Shown here: in pieces, positions 22,617 through 31,260 of the stretch
How positions within the stretch are numbered: position 1 is the first letter of the stretch
Layout of the letters: the number at the start of each line of letters is the position of its first letter
DNA from: an uncultured Aeriscardovia sp.
GTDB lineage: Bacteria > Actinomycetota > Actinomycetes > Actinomycetales > Bifidobacteriaceae
Length of the DNA: 64,000 nucleotides
Assembly (NCBI GenBank): GCA_903789535.1
Contig: CAIFES010000003.1
Span: forward strand, 1 to 64,000
Direction: 5' to 3'
Notes under the pieces: generated by a model
Database searches by the model: none
What the model was told of the DNA's origin: nothing
Seen by the model: only the letters and a program-made list of their open reading frames with translations
Position numbers and translations under genes: made by a program

Positions 22617-23585
22617 ATGACGCAGGAGAACAGCATCAACGGCATCAGCACTGATGATATGACGAACAACGCTGGGAAAGCAGGAGACACTTTCAACCGT
22701 GGTAACCCCGAAGGTGCTGCCGATGCTCGCAACGCTGCAAACGCCGCTGACACAGGGAATGGGGATGCCGGCAAGGACTCCTCCTCAGCGCCGGCCAGGC
22801 GCACGAATCTGCATTCCTCCACGAAGAGCCGCACGTATTTCGCCGGCCCCGTCACTATGCGCGGGTCGATGATCCCCGGCCAGCCCACCTCCCAGTGGCT
22901 CACCGAGCAGCCCGCCGGACGCGGCAACGTCTCATGGCTGCATGAGGATCCGTGGCGTGTGATGCGCATGCAGGCGGAGTTCGTCGACGGCTTCTCCGCG
23001 CTCGCCGAGCTCGGGCCGGCCGTGTGCGTGTTCGGCTCCGCCCGCGTTAAACCGGACGACCCGTTCTACACGACCGCCAACCGCATCGGCACCCTGCTCG
23101 CCCAGCATCATGTGGCCGTCATCACCGGCGGCGGACCGGGCATCATGGAGGCCGCCAACAAAGGCGCGGCGCAGGCTGGCGGCATCTCCGTGGGTCTGGG
23201 CATCGAGCTGCCGCATGAGAAGGGCCTCAACGACTACGTCAACCTCGGCATGAACTTCCGCTACTTCTTCGTGCGCAAGACCATGTTCGAGAAATACTCG
23301 CAGGGCATCATCGTCTGCCCGGGCGGTTTCGGCACGCTCGACGAGCTGTTCGAGGTGCTCACGCTCGTCCAGACGCACAAGGTGCGCCGCGAGCCGATCG
23401 TGCTGATCGGCAAGGACTATTGGGACGGTCTGTTCGACTGGATCGAGACCACGCTCGTCGACCATCAGATGGTCAGCCCGCTAGACCGCTCGCTCATGCT
23501 TGTCACCGACGACCCGATTGACGCGGTCCGCCAGGCGACGGAGATCATCGACGAGGAGCGGGGCGGCTACGAGCCGTATCTGTGA
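22617..23585 (+). CDS. LOG-family (TIGR00730) Rossmann-fold protein
   Basis: A 322-residue protein of the LOG/lysine-decarboxylase-like family; characterised members are cytokinin-type nucleoside monophosphate phosphoribohydrolases. The signature is present: CVFGSARVKPDD (near residue 138), TGGGPGIMEAANKGA (near 172) and CPGGFGTLDELFEVLTL (near 235), which contains the conserved PGGxGTxxE. The first 80 residues are polar, low in complexity and probably disordered. The ATG at 22617 follows AAAGGCGGGG; an ATG at 22551 is also in frame but has no good ribosome binding site. Its 3' end overlaps the convergent DUF1461 gene by 41 bp. The cellular substrate in actinobacteria is uncertain. Confidence 0.88.
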   Translation: MTQENSINGISTDDMTNNAGKAGDTFNRGNPEGAADARNAANAADTGNGDAGKDSSSAPARRTNLHSSTKSRTYFAGPVTMRGSMIPGQPTSQWLTEQPAGRGNVSWLHEDPWRVMRMQAEFVDGFSALAELGPAVCVFGSARVKPDDPFYTTANRIGTLLAQHHVAVITGGGPGIMEAANKGAAQAGGISVGLGIELPHEKGLNDYVNLGMNFRYFFVRKTMFEKYSQGIIVCPGGFGTLDELFEVLTLVQTHKVRREPIVLIGKDYWDGLFDWIETTLVDHQMVSPLDRSLMLVTDDPIDAVRQATEIIDEERGGYEPYL

Positions 23586-24246
23586 GCAGCGGCACGAGCG
23601 AGAGCTCGTAGAGCAGTGCGACGACGGCCGCGCAGGCGGCGAAGAACTGTTCGGTGAGCACATTGATGACCGGGTCGGTCGCCGGATCGAACAGCCAGTA
23701 GTTGTTGTGAAAGAACAGGTGATGGAAGCCGACGAACAGCGCGTCGAAGTTCGCCACACCGATCACCGCCAGCACCACGAACAGGATCATGAGCGCGACC
23801 GTCTCGCCGCGTGAGGGCCGCAGAGCCTGTGAATGGTGTGTCGCGGCGGCGGCCAGCCGGATCGCCAGGCAGACGAGGAACACGCCAATCGCCGTCCAGA
23901 AAAGCGGGCGGCACTGGGCGAAGTGGATGGCCGCATGCGGCGAGGTGGGAAAATCGTCCATTTTCAGGTGAGCGATCCATGGCAGGAACAGATACGCCAT
24001 CAGCTGGTTGTAATTGTGCATGATGACGTCGGGGGAGAGGCCGACGAGCCGGTCTGTGTGCTGCAGGGCGATGCTCGCGCGCAGCAGCGGCCAGGAGAAG
24101 GGGATCATCACCGTGATCGCGGCCGAAAGCGAGAACAAGAACCTGTAGAGGAAGATGAGCACGTGTTGCCATATTGTGCGCGGCGATGCGTCATTCTTGG
24201 CGGTGTCTGATTGGATATCTGATTCTTCTTGTGATCGCCTGGCCAT
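23545..24246 (-). CDS. DUF1461 (TIGR01906) integral membrane protein
   Basis: A 233-residue membrane protein with four or five hydrophobic segments. Family-like features are NYNQLMAYLFLP after the first segment, HFAQCRPLF (the usual HF-x-D/K motif region), and FHHLFFHNNYWLFDPATDPVINVL near residue 170. The function of the family is unknown. It lies 14 bp after a methyltransferase-like gene on the same strand, so the two are co-transcribed. Its last 41 bp overlap the end of the LOG-family gene on the other strand, giving complementary mRNA ends. Confidence 0.85.
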   Translation of the reverse strand: MARRSQEESDIQSDTAKNDASPRTIWQHVLIFLYRFLFSLSAAITVMIPFSWPLLRASIALQHTDRLVGLSPDVIMHNYNQLMAYLFLPWIAHLKMDDFPTSPHAAIHFAQCRPLFWTAIGVFLVCLAIRLAAAATHHSQALRPSRGETVALMILFVVLAVIGVANFDALFVGFHHLFFHNNYWLFDPATDPVINVLTEQFFAACAAVVALLYELSLVPLLTDTARSRPAPRR

Positions 24247-24260
24247 GGTCGCATCCCTGT

Positions 24261-24983
24261 TCAGCGACGCAGACCGAGAAGAAGACCGGTTCCGATCGGC
24301 AGAAGAACGCTGTCGAACGTCTCATCCTCCTGCAGATCGGCGAGCAGGGCACGCATGGCGACGGTCTTCGTGCCGCGGTCGACCTTGATCGCCACGCCGC
24401 CGGCGGGGTTGTCCGCGCTTGCGAGCATATCGGTGAGCAGCAGCAGGCCGTCCTGGTGCAGCAGCGTCGCCGCGGCGGCCATGGTGGCCGTGTAGTTGTC
24501 AGACCGGCCGGAGACGACGATCGCATCATAACTGTCGGGCGTCAGACGGGTGAGATAGTCGGACGGGGACGCCTCGACCACGCGAAGCCGCGCGAGAGTC
24601 TGTGGGGACTGGGTGAGCGGCAGGAGAAGTTTTTTGAGTCCCGAGGCCGATCCTTCGCGGCACACCACGGTGAGCACCGCCGACGGGGTGGCGGCAAGCG
24701 TGGCATACAGTGCCGCAGCCGTGTCCGGATTGTCATCGCAGACGAGGATCACGCTGCGTGCCTTTGCCGCCCGCAGCTGCAGGCGCAGGAATAGTGTCTG
24801 GCTGACAGGATGGGCGAGCTCGTCGCCGGCCTCATGCCGCAGTTGCCGGGCCATCCGGGTGGGCAGACCCGTCTGTGCGAGTCTGTTCTGGCGGGCGGCC
24901 GTCTCTGCATATTCCCAGTTGCGGGCGAGGATGTCATACTCGTTCTGTCTCACATTCTTACTGTACCTGCGCCGTGTGCGCAC
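24261..24983 (-). CDS. O-methyltransferase-like protein
   Basis: A 240-residue protein resembling the SAM-dependent O-methyltransferase family (COG4122 type). It has an N-terminal helical part, then SVILVCDDNPDTAAALYATL and LTVVCREGSASGLKKLLL in the place of the nucleotide-binding strands, and YDAIVVSGRSDNYTATMAAA in the place of the usual FDxxFxD strand. The canonical glycine-rich GTGxG loop is not obvious, so catalytic competence is uncertain. The GTG at 24983 is chosen because GGAGGT precedes it by 6 bases. It heads an operon with the DUF1461 gene. Confidence 0.6.
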   Translation of the reverse strand: MRTRRRYSKNVRQNEYDILARNWEYAETAARQNRLAQTGLPTRMARQLRHEAGDELAHPVSQTLFLRLQLRAAKARSVILVCDDNPDTAAALYATLAATPSAVLTVVCREGSASGLKKLLLPLTQSPQTLARLRVVEASPSDYLTRLTPDSYDAIVVSGRSDNYTATMAAAATLLHQDGLLLLTDMLASADNPAGGVAIKVDRGTKTVAMRALLADLQEDETFDSVLLPIGTGLLLGLRR

Positions 24984-25296
24984 AGATGACCTCCAGAAAT
25001 GCCAGGCAAGAATGGGCGGGTGCCTGCGCCAGGCATAGGCACATGGGCGCGTGCTCTACAGATGCTTGTTGTTCAAAGTGTTTGTCGTGCAGGTGGGCGT
25101 CGTGGCACCGCTGCGTGCGGGGCACACGTGTGTCATGGCAGGTGCGCGTCCGCCTACCATGTCTCATAGTCGTGTCGTGCATCGGCGTTGTAGAGGACGA
25201 TGTGATGTTGTACGGGACGACGTCGTCTTGTAGAGGGATGCCGTATTCCACGGCTGCATCATCTTTCCGGCTACCGGCTGATGCAAGGAGGAACGA
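24984..25296. other. divergent intergenic region
   Basis: This 313-bp stretch separates two divergent genes and should hold both promoters. GGAGGT for the reverse gene lies at its left edge and AAGGAGG for the forward gene at its right edge. No other feature is seen. Confidence 0.5.
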
Positions 25297-25647
25297 ATGG
25301 TGGACAGCAGCGATACGCAGCGTGATCCGAACTCCTTCGACGAGCGTGTATATGCGGTCGTCCGGCAGATCCCGCGTGGGAAAGTCGCCAGCTACGGCCA
25401 GATCGCACGGCTGATCGGTGCGCCGAATATGGCCCGTTTCGTCGGGTTCGCCCTGCACCGCAACCCGTATGAGGGAGTCGTGCCCTGCCATCGCGTCGTC
25501 TTCGCCGACGGGAGTCTCGCACCGGGGTTCGCTTTCGGCGGTCCGGGCGAGCAGCGCAGGCGACTGGAGGGCGAAGGCGTCACCTTCCTGCCGGGAAAGG
25601 GTTCACGCGGCACAGATCGCGTGGATATGAAGGCCTGCGATTGGTGA
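25297..25647 (+). CDS. MGMT-domain (O6-alkylguanine transferase-like) protein
   Basis: A 116-residue protein made only of the DNA-binding and active-site domain of methylated-DNA-protein cysteine methyltransferase. It has the helix-turn-helix region GKVASYGQIARLIGAPNMARFVGFAL and the motif VVPCHRVV. The acceptor cysteine is kept, unlike alkyltransferase-like (ATL) proteins, which have tryptophan there, but the N-terminal domain of full-length Ogt/MGMT is missing. It may repair alkylated guanine or flag it for excision repair. AAGGAGG precedes the ATG. The gene is convergent with dprA across a 17-bp tandem repeat. Confidence 0.85.
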   Translation: MVDSSDTQRDPNSFDERVYAVVRQIPRGKVASYGQIARLIGAPNMARFVGFALHRNPYEGVVPCHRVVFADGSLAPGFAFGGPGEQRRRLEGEGVTFLPGKGSRGTDRVDMKACDW

Positions 25648-25669
25648 GATGGTGAGGCTCAGACGCGCT

Positions 25670-25751
25670 GGCGGTTGAGACATGCGGGCGGTTGAGACGC
25701 GCGGGCGGCTGAGGCGTGTCGTTGGTTGATACTTGCCGGCGGTTGACAGCG
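25670..25751. repeat. 17-bp imperfect tandem repeat
   Basis: Five units with a period of 17 bp start at 25670, 25687, 25704, 25721 and 25738. The first two are GGCGGTTGAGACATGCG and GGCGGTTGAGACGCGCG; later ones drift. It lies between the convergent MGMT-domain and dprA genes and does not code. It could vary in copy number among strains. Confidence 0.75.
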
Positions 25752-25801
25752 ATCCCCTGATGGGAAGGGCCGCGCGACCGTCGGAGGGTTTCGGGCATGG
25801 C

Positions 25802-27637
25802 TCATCGTTCGAGAAGACTGGCCCGCCCCGCCTCATCCACGCTTACGCGACCATCCGCCTCCAACCGGGCCAGGGCGGCGAGAACCTGGCTGATCGATAC
25901 GCCGGGATGGCGTGCAAGCAGATCGGCGTACAATTGCGAGGCATCCTGTCGCCGGGATCTGAGTCGGTCGATGATCTGCGCCGTGAGGAGGTCTTCGGCG
26001 GGTATCGTCTCACTGTGCCTGCGTCTGCAGGAATCATCGGCGTATTTCGTTGGATGGGGTTTGTCCTGCGCATGGCCGGCAGGAGTGCCGTGTGTGTCCG
26101 GCTGACGGCGGCCGAAAGTCCGGGCGTCCACGGCGGCCTGCCGCAGTCGGATCTGCTCGAGCTGGTTGGCGGTCAGGCCTTCCTCGACGAGCCGGGGAAG
26201 CTCCTGCGCACGCGTGAGCACCTGTGGGCGGATCTCCGGTGCGGCACGCAGCTGCGCGTTGCACCCTCCGCTCGCCGGATCGGTGATCGGGCCGGGGACG
26301 ACGATGACGGGACGGCCGATCCTGCGCGCCCAGCCGGCGGTGTTCAACGCGCCCGAGCGGTACCGCGCCTGGGTGACGAGGACACCGTCGGAGAGCGCGG
26401 CGATGAGCCGGTTGCGTTCGAGGAACCTGTAAGAGCGCGGCACTACCCACGGTGGCACTTCGCTCACCAATGCCCCGCCTCCACGTACGATCTGTTCGAA
26501 CAACGGCAGGTTGCGTGCCGGACCGGTCGTGTCGAGACCGCCTGCGAACACCGCCACAGAAGGATAACCAAGGTCACAGGCGGCACGGTTCGCGCAGCCG
26601 TCCACCCCCATCGCCCCTCCTGTGATGACCGTGTAGCCCGAACCCGAGGCGACACGCGCGCATTCCGCCGTCACATCCAGCCCGTACCGGCTTGCCAGAC
26701 GCGAACCGACGATGGCGATGGCATCATTGCCGAGCAGCGCAGGGTCGCCTTCCACCCACAGACACAGGGGAGGCGCGCACTCGGTGGCAGTCGCCTCATC
26801 AGTCAGCACAGGCTGCTGGAGATCACCGAACCGGCCGGCTGGCCAGAACCTGTCGCCGGGGTGGCAGAGATGATACCGGCCGTGCCCCGTGTAGATATCC
26901 CAGAGCCTGAGCTCGTCCGGGACTGTCGTCACCGGGCGATCGGCGGCAGTTCCTGCGAGACCCGGTGCGCAGGATGCGCCGTCTTGCCGGTTTGCTGCTG
27001 ATCGCAGTCTGCCGGCAATGGCGTCCGCCGGGCTGGGTGTACTCGGTGCGCCTGTGCCTGGTCCTGCCGCTTGCCTGAGATCGGGTGCCATATCTCGTCT
27101 CGCGAGGGCGAGGATTTTTTCCATCTGTCTCGTCCAGGCAAGCACTCGGGCGCACACCGTGTGCAGTGCCGTGCCGGTGCGCAACAGCCCGTCCGGCACA
27201 GAATCTGCCGGAGTACCGATATCCAGTCGGGGCTGGGCGTCATGGCCGTCCGTATCGGCAGGGCAGCCGATGCGGCGCAGGACGAGCGCGGGCAGACCGG
27301 AACGGAAGACGGCCATCAGCCGCTTGCGACGTTCCGTGATCGTCCGAAGCGCGAGGCTCAGATGTGCCAGCCGATCCAGCAGCTCGTGAGGTGTGAGCGG
27401 CAAATCAGGTCGGGCTCGTGCGCTGTCATCCTGATCACCGTCCTGGTCACGGTCTTGTCCGTCGTCGTTGTCCTGATTGTTGTCCTGATCGGCGGTTGCG
27501 ACCGGCAGCACGAGCGCGGCGAGAAACATGTCCGGCCCGTCCGCGATCTGTGCCAGCTGCGCCCAGCGGGCCTGTTCGACACGCTCGTCATCATCAGTGG
27601 ATGACCTGTCGCCGTCGGGCAATGAAGGAGATGTCAT
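25802..27637 (-). CDS. dprA: DNA-processing protein DprA
   Basis: DprA protects incoming single-stranded DNA and loads RecA during natural transformation. The 611-residue protein has the family Rossmann core in its middle: AIVGSRLASRYG, TGGAMGVDGCANRAA, FAGGLDTTGPARNL, FLERNRLIAALSDGVLV and SGALNTAGWARRIGRPVIVVPGPI (residues about 310-475). A winged-helix-like C-terminus follows (VSISQVLAALARLEADGRVSVD). The N-terminal 300 residues are unusual, including a run rich in D, Q and N (residues about 50-72). AGGAGG precedes the ATG. It lies 135 bp after comM in a yraN-comM-dprA cluster, the common actinobacterial order. Confidence 0.93.
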   Translation of the reverse strand: MTSPSLPDGDRSSTDDDERVEQARWAQLAQIADGPDMFLAALVLPVATADQDNNQDNDDGQDRDQDGDQDDSARARPDLPLTPHELLDRLAHLSLALRTITERRKRLMAVFRSGLPALVLRRIGCPADTDGHDAQPRLDIGTPADSVPDGLLRTGTALHTVCARVLAWTRQMEKILALARRDMAPDLRQAAGPGTGAPSTPSPADAIAGRLRSAANRQDGASCAPGLAGTAADRPVTTVPDELRLWDIYTGHGRYHLCHPGDRFWPAGRFGDLQQPVLTDEATATECAPPLCLWVEGDPALLGNDAIAIVGSRLASRYGLDVTAECARVASGSGYTVITGGAMGVDGCANRAACDLGYPSVAVFAGGLDTTGPARNLPLFEQIVRGGGALVSEVPPWVVPRSYRFLERNRLIAALSDGVLVTQARYRSGALNTAGWARRIGRPVIVVPGPITDPASGGCNAQLRAAPEIRPQVLTRAQELPRLVEEGLTANQLEQIRLRQAAVDARTFGRRQPDTHGTPAGHAQDKPHPTKYADDSCRRRHSETIPAEDLLTAQIIDRLRSRRQDASQLYADLLARHPGVSISQVLAALARLEADGRVSVDEAGRASLLER

Positions 27638-27772
27638 AGGGCCTCCTGTTTTCGTGTGATGGTTGTTCTTTCGTGTTGTCCGCAGCCGATATGTGTTCGT
27701 GGGACCAGCGGTGGATGCAGGCGTCGTGCTGATACTCAGCCGGTCTTGGCCGGTATACGCGGCCGGCAGGCG

Positions 27773-29374
27773 TCAGACGTGCCGGGCGCGGAGCATGAGC
27801 GCCTCCGCCATCTGGTCTGTATCAGGGCTCGTGCTGCCGGCAAGGTCGGCGATCGTCCAGGCAAGGCGCAGCGTCCTGTCCGCCCCGCGCATGCTCAGCG
27901 CATGGCTGGCCACGCCACGCTGCAACGGTCGCAACGCGGAGCGGCTCGTCTTGTCTCGCAGCCATGAGCCGGATGCCTGCGCGTTGGTCGACCAGCCCTG
28001 GCGTCGATAGCGTTCGGCGGCCGTCTGGCGTGCCTGCCGCACACGTGCGCGCACGCTGCTGCTCGATTCCGCGCCGCTGTCTGCCCTTGCGGGAAGGGCG
28101 GAAAGGGGTGGGATCTCGATCTGGATATCGATGCGGTCGAGAAGCGGGCCGGAAAGCCGCGACCAGTACCGCCGTTTCTGCTGGACCGTGCAGACGCAGC
28201 CGTTCCCGTCGCCCCAATCATTGCCGCACGGGCAGGGATTGGCCGCCATCACCAGCAGGAACCGCGCCGGGTAGACTGTCACCGCCTTCGACCGTGCGAG
28301 TGTGACCGTGTCCGTCTCCAGCGGCTCGCGCAGCGCCTGGAGCGCAGACGAGGAGAATTCGGGTGCCTCGTCGAGGAACAGCACGCCGCGGTGGGCACGG
28401 GTGATCGCCCCCGGGACGGCCATGCCGACCCCGCCGCCCACAATGGCGCTGGCGGAGGCCGTGTGATGTGGTGCCTCGAACGGCGGAACGCGGCTCAGCC
28501 CATAGCGCGGCAGCGTACCGCAGACGGAGCGGATCGAGGCGACCTCCAGGCGGCCCGCATCGTCCAGCGGCGGCAGCAGCCCCGGCAGGGCCCGGGCGAG
28601 CAGGGATTTTCCGGCACCCGGAGGACCGGTCATCAGCAGATGATGCCCGCCGGCCGCGGCGATCTCCAAAGACCGTTTGGCTGCTTCCTGACCGATGATG
28701 TTCGCCAGATCGGTCGTGCCGGTCTCCGTCTCGTCGACGGGCGCGCGGGAACGTGCGTCGGGGCGGATCGGCATGGCCGTCTGCTCGGCCGGGGTGGCAG
28801 AGGTCTGTTCCCGCCCATCGCCCGTCTGCCGTGCGGTGGTCTGGACAGGGCGATGCCTGCCGGGTCTTCCGCCAAGCCGTGCCACCGCCTGGGCAAGATG
28901 CGAGACGGGCAGACAGTCGATGCCGGGCACCATGCGCGCCTCGTCGCGGTTGCCGGCGGGGATTACCGCCGACGTGACGCCGGCGCGTCGTGCCTCGAGC
29001 AGGATGGGCAGCAGGCCGGTGACGGGAAGGACAGATCCGTCGAGGTTGAGCTCTCCCAGGATCAGTGTGTGTGAGAGATCCTGTTGCAGCCAGCGTCCGG
29101 CGGAGAGCACGGCGAGGGCGATGGCCAGGTCGTACGAGGTGCCGTGCTTGGGCATGGCGGCGGGGGCGAGATTGACGGTCACACGTGTCTGCGGCCATGG
29201 GTAGCCGGCGGCGGTGACGGCGGATCGCACGCGCTCGCGCGCCTCGCCGAGCGAGGTGTCGGGCAGTCCGATCAGCGTGAATGCGGGCAGACCCTGTGAG
29301 ACGAACGCCTCGATCTCCACCAGACCGGCCCGCAGCCCGATGAGCCCGGCGCACAGTGTGGAACCGACACGCAT
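27773..29374 (-). CDS. comM: ComM/YifB-family AAA+ ATPase
   Basis: A 533-residue Mg-chelatase-like AAA+ protein; ComM in transforming bacteria is a helicase that promotes branch migration of donor DNA. The N-terminal Lon-protease-like domain starts MRVGSTLCAGLIGLRAGLVE. The AAA+ core has Walker A GPPGAGKSLLARALPGLLPP (near residue 255) and Walker B GVLFLDEAPEF (near 330), and a cysteine-rich stretch NPCPCGNDWGDGNGCVC (near 383) follows, as in the family. The start ATG overlaps the yraN stop, and GGAGGGGG precedes it. Confidence 0.94.
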   Translation of the reverse strand: MRVGSTLCAGLIGLRAGLVEIEAFVSQGLPAFTLIGLPDTSLGEARERVRSAVTAAGYPWPQTRVTVNLAPAAMPKHGTSYDLAIALAVLSAGRWLQQDLSHTLILGELNLDGSVLPVTGLLPILLEARRAGVTSAVIPAGNRDEARMVPGIDCLPVSHLAQAVARLGGRPGRHRPVQTTARQTGDGREQTSATPAEQTAMPIRPDARSRAPVDETETGTTDLANIIGQEAAKRSLEIAAAGGHHLLMTGPPGAGKSLLARALPGLLPPLDDAGRLEVASIRSVCGTLPRYGLSRVPPFEAPHHTASASAIVGGGVGMAVPGAITRAHRGVLFLDEAPEFSSSALQALREPLETDTVTLARSKAVTVYPARFLLVMAANPCPCGNDWGDGNGCVCTVQQKRRYWSRLSGPLLDRIDIQIEIPPLSALPARADSGAESSSSVRARVRQARQTAAERYRRQGWSTNAQASGSWLRDKTSRSALRPLQRGVASHALSMRGADRTLRLAWTIADLAGSTSPDTDQMAEALMLRARHV

Positions 29375-30108
29375 CAGAAAGCCCCCTCCCGGTAGTCGAG
29401 CAGCACGCGACCCGCCCGCACGATGATCGAGGCGACATCAAAACGCATCGGCCGTCCGCCGGCGGGATGCTCAAGAAGCCACTGACGTGCCGCGAGTCGC
29501 AGCCGGTGCTGTTTGGCCGGCGTCACCGCCTGCACAGGCAGACCGGTCACAAGGCTCGAACGGGTCTTGACCTCCACGACGGCGAGCAGACCCGCCGGTG
29601 TGAGGGCGAGCAGGTCAATCTCGCCGTAGCGTGTGCGGTAGTTGTGCTCGATGATCCTCCATCCGTGCCGTACGAGGATCGCGGCGGTGTATTCCTCGCC
29701 GAGCCGGCCGAGACGTGCGGGGCAGCGGCAGGCGCGGACCATCTGCGTGGCAATGTGCCGTGTATCCGCCGCGGTCACAGAATCTTCAGTGATGGGGCGG
29801 TCGTCGCAGGGGCCGTCATCATGGCCGCCGGCATCGGCATGATCGGTGCCGGATCCATGTGAACGAGGTCTGCTGGCGGTCTTTTCGTCCGCCTGCCGAA
29901 GAGAGCCGCCGCCGGGGGCAAGGCTGCCGGTGCCTGTGCCTTCACCGGTGCCCGTGCTCTCACGTGTCCTGTCGTTTTCGCCTGCACAAACCGTCGCGCC
30001 GGACGGTGCCGTCCGTTTCGATGGGATCGTCGGCTGTGGCCTGTCTGTCGTGGGCGCATCCACTGTGGATATATCTGTCGTGGGCGCGCTGAGTGTCGCT
30101 GTCGTCAT
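29374..30108 (-). CDS. yraN: YraN-family (UPF0102) nuclease-like protein
   Basis: A UPF0102 protein with the restriction-endonuclease-like fold. The family part is the last 120 residues: LGRLGEEYTAAILVRHGWRIIEHNYRTRYGEIDLLA and LLAVVEVKTRSS, with the E/D and VEVK residues of the fold. The start at 30108 is supported by AGGAGACAGG; an upstream in-frame ATG at 30285 would add 59 residues without signal. Even so, the first 120 residues are a low-complexity, Thr/Gly/Asp-rich extension not usual in the family. It overlaps comM by 1-4 bp and heads the comM-dprA cluster. Confidence 0.88.
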   Translation of the reverse strand: MTTATLSAPTTDISTVDAPTTDRPQPTIPSKRTAPSGATVCAGENDRTRESTGTGEGTGTGSLAPGGGSLRQADEKTASRPRSHGSGTDHADAGGHDDGPCDDRPITEDSVTAADTRHIATQMVRACRCPARLGRLGEEYTAAILVRHGWRIIEHNYRTRYGEIDLLALTPAGLLAVVEVKTRSSLVTGLPVQAVTPAKQHRLRLAARQWLLEHPAGGRPMRFDVASIIVRAGRVLLDYREGAF

Positions 30109-30423
30109 CCTGTCTCCTGTCAGTCGCCGAAATAGCCGGAATAGTCGTCGGGTGCACGAGGCCATGCATCCGTGGGCGGATCGGTGACTGGTATCCCCAC
30201 GCCTGGTATCCCCAAGCACGCGGTTCGTGCCGATGTCGCGATCGGGACCGGTCGTCGTACATCCGCCCATGCCTCCAGCCAACACCGCCGGTCAGGGAAG
30301 AAACAGGGCGGGAGAGAAATGTGGAAAACTGGCGAAGCCCGTTTTCATGCGGTTTTCCTGCGATGTTCATGCCCGGCTGAACAGGGATGCCGACAGGCGC
30401 CATGGTGGGGTAAACAAGGACGT

Positions 30424-31188
30424 ATGACAGACACAGGCAGCATGGCACCCCGAATCTCATCGCACCCGGCATCGACCGTTTCCGGCTCACAGGCTCCGGG
30501 CGGCCTCGCCGCGGCATTCGCCGGTGTGGACCAGCGCGGGCAGTTCATACCGGTCGACGAGAATTGGCGGCAGGAACGGGCGAAGTGGAACCATGACATC
30601 CAGTCCGGCAAACTTCCTGCTCAGGATCCCGAGGATCTGGTCGTCTCGCACTACTTCGTGCTGCAGGAGCAGGCTTTCGCGCTCGTTAAAGGCGAAGGCG
30701 ACTGGGTCGCCAACGCCGCCAACCTTGCCAGCCTGCTGTTCAACAATCTCGACGACGTCAACTATGTCGGCTTCTACAGGCTTGAGAACGCGTCTGCACG
30801 GGCATGGCGCACAGATACGGATGGCACGGCCGGAACAGTCCGTGCCGGTGTCCATGACGACATCGCCGGCAAAGGCGAGGAAAGGGGAGAGCTCGTGCTC
30901 GGCCCGTTCATGGGAAAGCCTGCCTGTGTGCGGATCCCCGTGGGAACCGGTGTGTGCGGTGTGACGGCGGCGAAAGGATCGGCCACGCTCGTGCCGGACG
31001 TGCACGCGTTCGCCGGCCATATCGCCTGTGATTCCGCCTCCCGCAGCGAGGTGGTCGTGCCGGTCTTCGACAAAAACGCGCGGCTGTGGGGTGTGCTCGA
31101 CTGCGATTCGCCCACACGTGCGCGCTTCACACAGAGCGATGTCACCTGGCTCTCACGACTGGCGGACGTGCTCTTCCACCACGAATAA
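30424..31188 (+). CDS. msrC: free methionine-(R)-sulfoxide reductase, GAF-domain
   Basis: A 254-residue protein whose last 160 residues form a GAF domain of the fRMsr type, which reduces free methionine-R-sulfoxide. The cysteines of the family are present: IPVGTGVCGVTAAKG, GHIACDSASRSEVVVPVF, and the C-terminal GVLDCDSPTRARF. The region NLASLLFNNLDDVNYVGFYRL is also typical. The N-terminal 85 residues are an extension; an insertion rich in G and T (residues about 125-150) interrupts the domain. The ATG at 30424 follows AAGGACGT. It stands alone between divergent and convergent neighbours. Confidence 0.9.
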   Translation: MTDTGSMAPRISSHPASTVSGSQAPGGLAAAFAGVDQRGQFIPVDENWRQERAKWNHDIQSGKLPAQDPEDLVVSHYFVLQEQAFALVKGEGDWVANAANLASLLFNNLDDVNYVGFYRLENASARAWRTDTDGTAGTVRAGVHDDIAGKGEERGELVLGPFMGKPACVRIPVGTGVCGVTAAKGSATLVPDVHAFAGHIACDSASRSEVVVPVFDKNARLWGVLDCDSPTRARFTQSDVTWLSRLADVLFHHE

Positions 31189-31260
31189 GCACGAATAGGG
31201 GTGCGTATTCCCTGTTCTTCCGCGACGTCTGAGCAATTCTCGGCAGACAGTGAGGTGTCC

